A DNA stretch of 26,853 nucleotides from contig DASRPA010000167.1 of assembly GCA_035646635.1 (NCBI GenBank), positions 1 to 26,853 of the forward strand, written 5' to 3'. Positions within the stretch are counted from its first letter, which is position 1; the number at the start of each line of letters is the position of its first letter. The notes below the pieces were generated by a model. The model made no database searches. It was given only the letters and a program-made list of their open reading frames with translations, and had not been told where the DNA came from. The DNA is from JACDAL01 sp035646635. GTDB taxonomy: Bacteria; Actinomycetota; CADDZG01; WHSQ01. Positions 6,767-14,370 of the stretch are shown piece by piece. A program made the position numbers and the translations under genes.

Positions 6767-6815
6767 TGGGGCGGGCAGGACTCGAACCTGCGACCGACGA
6801 ATTATGAGTCCGCCG
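6767..6815 (-). pseudogene. 3' half of a tRNA-Met (CAT) gene
   Basis: On the minus strand the sequence gives an anticodon stem GCGGA/TTCGT around the loop CTCATAA (anticodon CAT), then a variable region. The T arm follows as GCAGG-TTCGAGT-CCTGC, then the 3' acceptor strand CCGCCCC and discriminator A at 6767. No CCA is encoded. The partner acceptor strand and D arm are missing upstream of about 6815, where unrelated GC-rich sequence begins. A precise 3' half of a tRNA is what tRNA-targeting integrases leave at one end of an integrated element, but no integrase was found nearby. Confidence 0.75.
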
Positions 6816-7296
6816 TCCCCGGCGGGCGGGTTTGGCTAGTCCAGGGCGTTATAGGGACAGAGAAGGTGCCGCTGATCACGATTGATCGGCGCGAAAAGCT
6901 GGTCGTGTGCGCTCCCTTCTGCCTGGCCCTCTGCCGGGGGGCACAAACAAAGGGGAGCGCGCGTCAGCGATCCCGAGAGCCGGCGAGAAGGAGATCGGCT
7001 CCCTCCGATGATGACCCGCGGATGGAGTCGGGCTCTGTCCTTCGAATCGACGAGTCCTGAGCGCCTGTACCCATCGCCCCACACCTTCGGTCGGTTGCGT
7101 CGTCGTATCGCGCGGAGCAGATGGAGAAACGCGCACCAGTTCGGCTTTGAGGATCCCGGAGCTCGTCGCCGCCGAGGGCTGAGTACTTCTTGACACTGGT
7201 GGCGTCCCCCAAGCCGCACGTGTACACGCATTCTTGCGAACTCAATTTCTCTCCCTCGCGTGCCGACAAGACGACAAGACAAGGAGGTATCAAAGG
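6816..7296. other. Intergenic stretch with no recognised gene
   Basis: No frame on either strand shows family similarity. The last 20 bases carry AAGGAGG (7281-7287), the ribosome site for the REC-GGDEF-EAL gene. No clear promoter was identified. Confidence 0.5.
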
Positions 7297-9354
7297 TTGG
7301 CGGATCATCCATTTGTTGGAAGTGAGAAGTCGGGTGCTCCTTCGGGCGCGGGGGCGACTCAGGACGCGCTTCTCGAAACGCGCCTCCACGAGGCAACCGG
7401 CAGCAAGCTGTCTCTCACGTTACGGCAACAGGCGCGCGATGCCGAAGGCGAGCCCCCCGGGTGGTCTAAAGGCGTTGATGCCCCCGCCCGAGACTTCCCG
7501 ACCTTGCCTCCGGTCGCGCAGATGGCCGCCGTCCGCGAGCGCGTTCCTCCAGCCAACCGCGGGCCCGAAGACGAAGTGCCGTCTGCGGCTGGCACCATCC
7601 GTCTCCCAGAAGACCTCAAGAACACGGACTCATCTTCGACCCAGAGCGCGGGCAACAAGGCAAACGGTGACAGGTTACCCCCCGGCATCCTCCTCATAGA
7701 GGACAGTCCGGGAGACGCCCGCCTCGTGCTGGAGATGCTTCGCGAGGGCTGGCTATCCGAGTTCGAATTTCAGCACGTGGAGCGGGTGGCGGACGCCGGG
7801 ACGTACCTGACAGATCCACGATATGAGTGTGTTGTCCTCGACCTCTCGCTCCCCGATGCTGACGGACTGCAAGCGCTCACTTTGCTCAGGGCCATCGCTC
7901 CGGATGTGCCGATCGTGGTCTTTACCGGGCAGGACGACGAGGACTTAGCGTTGGATGCGGTTCAGCATGGAGCTCAGGATTACCTCGTCAAGGGAAGAAT
8001 CGACAGTCATCTGCTCAGGCGGTCGATCCGTTATGCGGTCGAGCGCAAGCGACTCGAGAACGAGCTTGCCCATCTGGCTCTGCACGACGCGCTAACCGGA
8101 CTGCCCAATCGGAAGCTGTTTCTCGACAGACTCGGCCAGGCCCTCGTTCGCTCGGATCGGACCCGGCGGATGGTCGCTGTGCTGTTCTTCGATCTCGATC
8201 GCTTCAAGGAGATCAACGACAGCCTCGGGCATGCGGCTGGAGACCAGGTGTTGGTTACCACGGCGAACCGCATCCAAAGTGCAATCCGTCCCACCGACAT
8301 CCTGGCACGCTTCGGTGGCGACGAGTTCACGATCCTGTGCGAGGACGTAACTAGCGACCTCGACGCCATACACATTGCCGCTCGCGTGGAAGAAGCCATG
8401 GTGAGTCCACCGGTCTTAGGCGACCAAGAGGTCACTCTCAGCCTCAGCATCGGAGTCAGTCTGTCCCAGGGTTCAAACACCCAACCCGAGGCTATGCTGC
8501 GCAATGCCGATGCAGCGATGTATCGGGCAAAGGAACGCGGCAGGGCTGGCGTCGAGCTGTTCGACGAATCCATTGGAGCGCGCCTAAGGGAGCGACTGCA
8601 GACCGAGAGTTCTCTTAGGCAAGCCGTGGATCGGGGCGAGTTTCGCGTCCTCTATCAACCCCAAATTAACTTGGAGACCGACGAAATCGTCGGCCTCGAG
8701 GCACTCGTTCGCTGGGAGCACCCCGAGCGCGGGCTGCTGCTGCCATCGGAGTTCTTGTCCGTGGCTGAGGACGCGGGCCTGGTCGTCCCCATCGGGGCGG
8801 GGGTCATGCGGGAGGCCTGTGGCCAGGCGGTTCGGTGGCGTCAGGACCGACGCGAACGGCTCGAGATACTCGTCAATCTTTCCGCCCGCCAGCTAGTCCA
8901 GCCCGACTTTACAGACACGGTTGCGAACGTCATACGCGAGACTGACATCGAACCCTCGACTCTCTGTCTGGAGATCACTGAGAACGACTTGGTTGATGAC
9001 ACTGAATCGATAAAGACGACTCTTCAATCGCTTAAGGATCTGGGCGTGCGGCTGAGCATCGACGACTTCGGAACGGGTTACTCGTCGCTCACTTACCTCA
9101 AGCGCTTCCCCGTTGACCTTCTCAAGATCGACCGGTCATTCGTCGGAGGGCTTGGACGCGACAAGGACGATACGGCGATCGTGGCCGCGGTCATCAATCT
9201 GGCCGAGACGCTCGGTCTGGCCGTCAGCGCCGAGGGCGTCGAGACGTCCGAACAGCTCTCAGAGCTCCGTGCGCTCGGTTGTGGTTTCGCTCAGGGCTTT
9301 TACTTCGCGCGGCCGCAGCCGGCCGAGGATGTGAGCGTGCTGCTCAGAAGTTAA
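7297..9354 (+). CDS. REC-GGDEF-EAL bifunctional cyclic-di-GMP regulator
   Basis: The TTG at 7297 is the start because AAGGAGG lies 9 bases upstream; this gives 685 residues. Residues 1-125 are low-complexity and probably disordered. The receiver domain (about 130-250) has E135/D136, phospho-acceptor D182 in VVLDLSLPDADG, a T/G in VFTGQ and K in YLVKG. The GGDEF domain has RFGGDEF at 338-344 and an inhibitory RPTD site five residues before it, so both diguanylate cyclase activity and product inhibition look possible. The EAL domain has EAL at 468-470, VNLSARQL, LEITEND, IDDFGTGYSS, KIDRSFV and AEGVET, the set needed for phosphodiesterase activity. A phosphorelay should switch the balance. It stands alone on this strand in the island. 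Confidence 0.93.
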   Translation: MADHPFVGSEKSGAPSGAGATQDALLETRLHEATGSKLSLTLRQQARDAEGEPPGWSKGVDAPARDFPTLPPVAQMAAVRERVPPANRGPEDEVPSAAGTIRLPEDLKNTDSSSTQSAGNKANGDRLPPGILLIEDSPGDARLVLEMLREGWLSEFEFQHVERVADAGTYLTDPRYECVVLDLSLPDADGLQALTLLRAIAPDVPIVVFTGQDDEDLALDAVQHGAQDYLVKGRIDSHLLRRSIRYAVERKRLENELAHLALHDALTGLPNRKLFLDRLGQALVRSDRTRRMVAVLFFDLDRFKEINDSLGHAAGDQVLVTTANRIQSAIRPTDILARFGGDEFTILCEDVTSDLDAIHIAARVEEAMVSPPVLGDQEVTLSLSIGVSLSQGSNTQPEAMLRNADAAMYRAKERGRAGVELFDESIGARLRERLQTESSLRQAVDRGEFRVLYQPQINLETDEIVGLEALVRWEHPERGLLLPSEFLSVAEDAGLVVPIGAGVMREACGQAVRWRQDRRERLEILVNLSARQLVQPDFTDTVANVIRETDIEPSTLCLEITENDLVDDTESIKTTLQSLKDLGVRLSIDDFGTGYSSLTYLKRFPVDLLKIDRSFVGGLGRDKDDTAIVAAVINLAETLGLAVSAEGVETSEQLSELRALGCGFAQGFYFARPQPAEDVSVLLRS

Positions 9355-9415
9355 AACCACACATGGCAAGCGTCGGGAAGCCATGCCAAGAGGCATACGA
9401 GTCGCAACGCACATT

Positions 9416-9656
9416 TTACGTCGTCTCTGTGGGTGGCAGCTTCACGATGGGTAGCCAGATCTCCTCGATGGACTTGACGACCGTCATGAACCGCTCGAGA
9501 CCCATCGGCTTTCAGACGTAGCAGTTGGAACGGAGATCGTAGCTTTCGGTGATGTCCTCATCGCTCGTCGAGGTCGTGAGGACCACGACCGGAATGCGAC
9601 GCAGGTCGGGATCTTTTTTTGAGCTCGGCGAGAACCTCACGGCCATCTTTCCTCGG
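9416..9656 (-). pseudogene. CheY-like response regulator, C-terminal remnant
   Basis: On the minus strand the sequence reads MPRKDGREVLAELKK, then after an A7 run that adds a base, DPDLRRIPVVVLTTSTSDED, then SNCYV-stop-KPMGLERF and IWLPIVKLPP to a TAA at 9418. It aligns line by line with the second half of the intact regulator at 10703-11146, including VVVLTT and the CYLTKP block, where a stop replaces the threonine. The first half with the phospho-acceptor is missing: homology stops at about 9656, where EAL-domain sequence on the opposite strand begins. Confidence 0.8.
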
Positions 9657-9657
9657 C

Positions 9658-9895
9658 ATCCTTAAGATCGACCGCTCCTTCGTGGACGGCTTGGCCACGA
9701 CCCCGAGAACTCCGCGATCGTGACTGCGGTGATCAACCTGGCACATACGCTGGGTTTTGCGACGGTCGTCAGGGGTGTGGAGAGGCCCGAGCAACTTTCC
9801 GAGTTGCGCGCGTCCGGATGCGAGGTCGCCCAGGGAACCCTCTTCGCATCCGTCGTGCTGCCGCCGGACCTCATGGGACTGTCCGATATCGAAAG
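9658..9895 (+). pseudogene. EAL-domain C-terminal remnant
   Basis: The plus strand reads ILKIDRSFVDGLATT, then after a one-base slip near 9710 SAIVTAVINLAHTLGF, then GVERPEQLSELRASGCEVAQ. This is the last third of an EAL domain, close to the corresponding part of the gene at 7297-9354. The family motif AEGVET has become VRGVER, and the QGF ending is altered. No upstream EAL half exists; sequence before 9658 is the antisense regulator remnant. It cannot be functional. Confidence 0.8.
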
Positions 9896-10010
9896 CGAGT
9901 CCTCCGCCGGCGGGAAGGTTCGGCGGGCGATGGATCCCATCAAGTTTCCGCCGACCCTGGCGAGAGCCTCTCGGCATGTGCTGAAGATCCTGGGCGTCGC
10001 CGCTCGCCTA

Positions 10011-10706
10011 CTACTTGTCCGCCAAGTTGAACACCTCGGCCCAGAATCTCCTCCGTCCTTTCGTATGCAGCGGAGGACCAGCGAGTTCGCCGTCGGTTCC
10101 GGGCGAACGCTTCGAATGCGGCTCGATGACCGGCATGAATCAGCTTCCGGGCGAACAGCGGGTCGGCGTAGAACTCCTCGGGGCGTACCCGGTCACCGCC
10201 GTTGTTGCCGGGCTCATGTAATCGAAGCCCGGGTCCGGCCGCACTCGGTCGCGGTAGATGATGTCCTGAGCGTTCTCGGCCATCAGGCGGAACCGTTCCT
10301 CGCTCTAGCGCAGTTCGGCAAGCACCCTGTACTTTCAACTGCGTACCGCAGAGCGAGCAGGTCGGACGGGAAATCGCCCTTCACGACGAAGCCTTGGGCC
10401 CCGCCTTGAGGGCCTCGGGCGACGGCTTCATCGGTGAGGCCGGTCAGCACGACGATAGGCACGGACGGTACTTCGGCCCGGAGCTTTGCGACCCCTTCGA
10501 CCCTGAGCATCGGGTAGCCTGAGATCGAGTAGGAGGACGTCGAAGACCGCTTCGGCGAGGCGTTCCGTCCCCTTCCCGAGCCGCTCAGCGAGCTCCAAGT
10601 CGAACCGCGTGTGCCGAGCCTCGGACAGCGCCTCGCGAACCAGCGCCCATCCACCGGGTTGTCCTCGATCAACAAGACCCGGAGGTGATCCGCGGTTACG
10701 AGTCAC
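10011..10706 (-). pseudogene. REC-PAS signalling protein, degenerate last gene of the operon
   Basis: The GTG at 10706 overlaps the preceding regulator's TGA as GTGA. Receiver blocks follow in changing frames: EALSEARHTRFDLELAERLG, FDVLLLDLRLPDAQG, VPSVPIVVLTGLTDEAVA and AQGFVVKGDFPSDLLA. They run into the PAS-type RFRLMAENAQDIIYRDR, FDYMSPATTAVTGY, EEFYADPLFARKLIH and LVLRCIRKDG, ending FWAEVFNLADK-stop. At least four frame breaks are needed to read it. Order suggests an ancestral REC-PAS protein, perhaps longer, that was the fourth gene of the operon. The PAS part stops after one domain. Confidence 0.7.
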
Positions 10707-11146
10707 CTCCGGGGGAGCTTCACGGTCGTGAGCCAGAATTCGTCGATGAGACGAATGGTCTCCAGGAACTGCTCGAGGTCGACGGGCTTGGTGAGGTAGC
10801 AGCTCGCGTGAAGTTCATACGCCCGGACGATGTCCTGCTCGTCGTCCGAAGTGGTAAGGACGACCACGGGGATCCGCCCAAGCTCGGGATCCGCCCGGAT
10901 CTCCGCGAGCACCTCTCGCCCATCTTTCCGAGGTAGATTCAGATCCAAGATGACGAGTTCCGGGCGGGCCGCGTCCGCGAACTCTCCCCGTCTCTTGAGG
11001 AACGCTGTCGCCTTTTCCCCGTCAGCGACGATGTGAAGGTTGTTGGGGCTCCTCGCCTCCGCAAGTGCTCCCCGAATGAGTCGCACGTCCCCCGGATTAT
11101 CCTCGATGAGCAAAAGTTCGACGGGCCGGTCGAATCGTGGAGTCAT
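10703..11146 (-). CDS. Single-domain response regulator (Rcp1-like)
   Basis: The 147 residues form one receiver domain: acidic pair E15/D16 in LLLIEDNPGD, phospho-acceptor D68 in LVILDLNLPRKDG, T99 in VVLTTSDDEQD and K120 in CYLTKPVDL. There is no output domain, as in the Rcp1 type of regulators that follow phytochrome-like kinases and pass phosphate on or act by binding. Its ATG overlaps the kinase stop (ATGA), and its own stop overlaps the next GTG (GTGA), so it is translated in a coupled series. The kinase just upstream is its obvious phosphate donor. Confidence 0.93.
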   Translation of the reverse strand: MTPRFDRPVELLLIEDNPGDVRLIRGALAEARSPNNLHIVADGEKATAFLKRRGEFADAARPELVILDLNLPRKDGREVLAEIRADPELGRIPVVVLTTSDDEQDIVRAYELHASCYLTKPVDLEQFLETIRLIDEFWLTTVKLPRR

Positions 11147-12573
11147 GGGGCTCGGGGCTCCTCTAAGGGCATTGTGAAGAAGAACGTTGAGCCCTTACCG
11201 GGTTCGGACTCGACCCAGATCACGCCCCCATGCCGCTCGACGATCTTCTTGCAGATCGCGAGCCCGATCCCGGTGCCCGGGTACTCGCGAGAATGGAGCC
11301 GCTGGAAGGCCGAGAAGATCCGCTCCACGTGCGCGCGCTCGATTCCGATGCTGTTGTCGCGGACGAAGAACCGCCATCCCTCCGCAGAGCGCTCTGCGCC
11401 AACTTCCACGACCGGTGGACGATCGACGCGGAACTTGATGGCGTTGTCGATGAGGTTCTGGAAGACCTGAAGGAGCTGTGAGGAGTCCGCCTCGACGGTA
11501 GGGAGCGGCTCATGCCTGATCGTGGCTCCGGCCTCATTTCGCGGGATTTCGAGATTCACGAGCGCCTGTTCCAGGATCTGCTCGCAGTCGGTCCGCTGCC
11601 GCTGGAGTTCCGCAGAGCCGACGCGGGAGAACGCGAGCAGATCCTGAATGAGCACCTGCATTCGCTTCGCTCCGTCGACGACGAAACCGATGAACTCGTC
11701 GGCATCCTCGTCGAGCTGCCCGTGGTACCGCTTGGCGAGGAGCTGCGTATAGCTCGACATCATTCGTAGGGGCTCCTGAAGGTCGTGAGATGCCACGTGG
11801 GCGAACGTCTCAAGCTCGGCGTTGGAACGGGCCAACTCGCTCGTCCTTGCTCGAAGTGATTCCTCCGCCTGTGAGCGCTCGGCGACCTCCGCACGGAGGT
11901 CGATGTTGACTCGCTCTACCTCCGATCTTTCGAGGTCGAGGTCCTTGAGGATGTTGAGGACCACCTTCTGAGCCTCTTCGAGCCGGGACTTCTCGCGGCT
12001 TAAGTCGTCGAGGACGTTGAGAAGCGCCTTATGAGTGACCTCTCCTTGCATCTTCTCGTTGCTGAAGTCATCGAGGACGTTGAGCATCGCCCGTTGGATG
12101 TCGTCGAGCATCCGTCGTTCCTCGGCAGATTCCCGCCTGCGCTCCGTGATGTCCCGCACTGCGGCGGAGACCAGCAGCCCTCCCTCCTTGGGCTTGAGCG
12201 CCGAGAGGGAGATGTCGACGGGGAACTCGGATCCGTCCTTTCGCCGGGCCGAGAGGGCGAGGCCGGCGCCCATCGGCCGCGTGTCTGGGTTGGCGACGTA
12301 TGAGGCGCGGTGAGAAGAATGCACGCGGTGGAAGCGCTCGGGAACCAGGAGCTCGACCGGCTTGCCGAGGAGCTCCTTGCGCGGGTAGCCGAACAGGGCC
12401 TCCGCCTGGAGGTTGGCGAATTGGATCAAGCCGTCGCTGTCAACGACGACCATCGCGTCGGGGGCGGATTCGATCAGCCTCTGAGCGTCTTGGACGCTGA
12501 GGGCCGTCTTGCGATAGGCCCCCGCGCTGAGCGGGCTACCCTCTCTCGGGTGTTGGGTGTCGGTGCGGATCAC
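11143..12573 (-). CDS. PAS sensor histidine kinase with three 21-residue linker repeats
   Basis: The 476-residue protein has no transmembrane segment and should be cytosolic. A PAS domain spans about 28-145 (SAPDAMVVVDSDGLIQFAN to RDITERR). Residues 161-223 hold three consecutive 21-residue repeats, each built on LNVLDD/LNILKD, that form a continuous coiled-coil linker. The dimerisation domain has phospho-acceptor H263 in ASHDLQEPLR. The ATPase domain has N377 in NLIDNAIKF, a G1 box DNSIGIE (406-412, serine for the usual glycine at 408) and a G2 box GTGIGLAICKKIVERHGG. Four-base overlaps couple it to the PAS-PAS gene before and the regulator after, which is the likely phosphate acceptor. Confidence 0.93.
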   Translation of the reverse strand: MIRTDTQHPREGSPLSAGAYRKTALSVQDAQRLIESAPDAMVVVDSDGLIQFANLQAEALFGYPRKELLGKPVELLVPERFHRVHSSHRASYVANPDTRPMGAGLALSARRKDGSEFPVDISLSALKPKEGGLLVSAAVRDITERRRESAEERRMLDDIQRAMLNVLDDFSNEKMQGEVTHKALLNVLDDLSREKSRLEEAQKVVLNILKDLDLERSEVERVNIDLRAEVAERSQAEESLRARTSELARSNAELETFAHVASHDLQEPLRMMSSYTQLLAKRYHGQLDEDADEFIGFVVDGAKRMQVLIQDLLAFSRVGSAELQRQRTDCEQILEQALVNLEIPRNEAGATIRHEPLPTVEADSSQLLQVFQNLIDNAIKFRVDRPPVVEVGAERSAEGWRFFVRDNSIGIERAHVERIFSAFQRLHSREYPGTGIGLAICKKIVERHGGVIWVESEPGKGSTFFFTMPLEEPRAP

Positions 12574-13487
12574 TCCTCCTCGCCCTCGGCCTGTGGAAGC
12601 GATCTCCTCAGCTCCTCGATCTCCTTCTTCAGCTCGATCATCTTGAGCTCACGTCCGACGGTCAGCCTCTGGAACCGCTCGAGCTCCTCCAGCCTCTCCA
12701 GCTCCCTGGTCCGCTGCGAGGCATCGGTCTCGGCCTGCTTCTGCGCGGTCACGTCGCGGGCCGCCGCGAACACCCCTAGCACGCTGCCGGCGGTGTCCCG
12801 GTAGACCGAGGCGTTGTAGAGGACATCGGTGAGCCCGCCGTCCCGGTGGCGGATGGTGAGCGGGTAGTCGGTGGTCGACCCCTCGACGAACACTCGCAGG
12901 TAGCCCTCGCGCGCCTTGTCGGGCTCGGTGAAGTAGTCGCAGAAGTCGGCCCCGATGAGGGTCCCGCGCGCCACGCCGGTGACCTTGATGGTGGCCTCGT
13001 TGACGTCGGTGATCTTCCCCTCGGGCGAGATCGTGACCAGCGGGTCGAGCGACGACTCGATCAGGGAGCGCGCGTACTGGGAGGCGGCCTCGGCTCGCTC
13101 CTCAGCACGTTTACGCTCGGTGATGTCGCGACCGATGGCCGACGCGCCGATGACGGCGCCGTTGGCGTCGTGAATGGGGGAGATGGTGAGGGAGACTTGA
13201 ACGATTCTCCCGTCTTTTCTGAGCCGGCGGGTCTCGTAGTGGTCGACGCGCCCGCCGTCCCGGATCGTTTGAAGGATCTTCACCATCTCATCGGGGATGT
13301 CCGGGGGGATGATGACCGCGATGGACTTGCCGACAATCTCCTTTTCCTCGTATCCGTAGGTTTTCTCGGCCGCCCGGTTCCAACTGGTGATCGTCCCATC
13401 GAGAGTCTTGCTGATGATCGCGTCGTCGGAAGAGTCGACGATCGACAGTGCCAGGCGTTGGAGCTCGTCGGGGGTCGGCCGGCTCAC
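12570..13487 (-). CDS. PAS-PAS-coiled-coil sensor protein without output domain
   Basis: Residues about 10-130 form one PAS domain (SSDDAIISKTLDGTITSWNR to GRDITERKRA). Residues 138-255 form a second (SLDPLVTISPEGKITDVNEA to ARDVTAQKQA). A highly charged coiled coil then runs from about 255 to the end. No kinase, cyclase or DNA-binding domain follows, so it probably works by pairing with the kinase encoded immediately downstream, to which it is coupled by an ATGA overlap. The start is GTG 13487, which itself overlaps the stop of a 12-codon open frame that has the only good ribosome site. Whether the real protein begins in that upstream frame is open. Confidence 0.88.
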   Translation of the reverse strand: MSRPTPDELQRLALSIVDSSDDAIISKTLDGTITSWNRAAEKTYGYEEKEIVGKSIAVIIPPDIPDEMVKILQTIRDGGRVDHYETRRLRKDGRIVQVSLTISPIHDANGAVIGASAIGRDITERKRAEERAEAASQYARSLIESSLDPLVTISPEGKITDVNEATIKVTGVARGTLIGADFCDYFTEPDKAREGYLRVFVEGSTTDYPLTIRHRDGGLTDVLYNASVYRDTAGSVLGVFAAARDVTAQKQAETDASQRTRELERLEELERFQRLTVGRELKMIELKKEIEELRRSLPQAEGEEE

Positions 13488-13522
13488 GCTGGCCCCACCC
13501 GGCTTTGCGATCGCCGTGCCAT
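13484..13522 (-). CDS. 12-codon upstream frame coupled to the PAS-PAS gene
   Basis: ATG 13522 lies 6 bases after GAGGAGG (13529-13535), the best ribosome site in this region. The frame reads MARRSQSRVGPA and ends in a TGA that overlaps the PAS-PAS GTG as GTGA. It may be a leader peptide that loads ribosomes for the PAS-PAS gene, whose own upstream region has only a poor purine run. Alternatively one missing base would fuse it to the PAS-PAS protein as its true N-terminus. Confidence 0.45.
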   Translation of the reverse strand: MARRSQSRVGPA

Positions 13523-13741
13523 GTCTCGCCTCCTCGTTTTACAGCCCGGCGTGCCCTCGATCGCCTGGGTCCCGACGGATCGATTCTACGGTCCTCGGCG
13601 AGTCCCCCAAGCCCCCGGCCTCCGCTGTCCTCCATGAAGTGAATGTCGAGGCGGGAGCGAGAGGCGGGTGAGCCGCAGGCGTCCGTCATGCCTGAATGAG
13701 AGATCTCCCACAAAACCTCGAATCACCGTCATTACATCACA

Positions 13742-14191
13742 TTAGGCGTTGACGACTTGGAGCAGGCGCTCTCCCGACGCCGGAGAAGGCGTCGCATGCT
13801 GCCTGCCTGCTGACCTGTCGGGGAACGCGATTTCGAGGGGTCGGTTGCGAGAATCGGGAGCGAGCGGTCCCGATCGGCCCGTCTTGACATCCCATGCGTC
13901 TCGCTCACGCATGCCGATCAACCCGTGACCCCCGCCGGAGCGCGTCCCGCCATCGGCGACCACGGGGTTCGTGACGGTGAGCTGGACCGCCGCGTCGCCG
14001 AACGCAAGCTCGATCCGGGCGCGCGGAGCTCGTTTCGAGCGGATACTCCCGCGTCCTGGGGAGACTGCCGCCCGCCCCACGCCCAGCTCCTCGCCGTCGA
14101 GGACCCTGGTTACGTCCGACATCGTCGGCCACATCGAGAGCGGGGGCGCCCGCGATTCCGGTCTCAGGGTCGGGTTGGGCACTTCGGACAT
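13742..14191 (-). pseudogene. Histidine-kinase ATPase-domain remnant (HisKA_3 type)
   Basis: Part of this frame reads RARIELAFGDAAVQLTVTN followed by a short glycine-rich stretch and GGGHGLIGMRER, which matches the last beta strand, G1/G2 region and closing helix of the ATPase domain in NarL-group kinases. The usual D-G-G box is replaced by ADGGTRSG. The protein then loses similarity. The region before residue 55 is not recognisable as a dimerisation domain. It is best viewed as a decayed kinase end between the operon and the large GGDEF-EAL gene. Confidence 0.5.
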
Positions 14192-14370
14192 CCCGATCTT
14201 CGGTCACATCGACAGGCCAACGACGGGCCGCGGAGCTGCGTAGCCTCCCCTACGGCAGGGTCGCCGGCGCCTTCGGGATTGCGTGGTCGCGGACGTTTGG
14301 GAGAGCGCCTCCGATGCGCCCGCAGCGGTGGTTGGGGGGGACGCCGAGGGGCGACGCCCAACACCTGCCG

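Noticed and set aside
6767..6815. Complete tRNA gene
   Set aside because: The 5' acceptor strand and D arm are missing; upstream bases do not pair with CCGCCCC in the right geometry.
6836..7396. Minus-strand frames of 140-186 codons before the REC-GGDEF-EAL gene
   Set aside because: Arginine/serine-rich, no recognised family and no ribosome site; they overlap one another in different frames, as expected by chance in GC-rich DNA.
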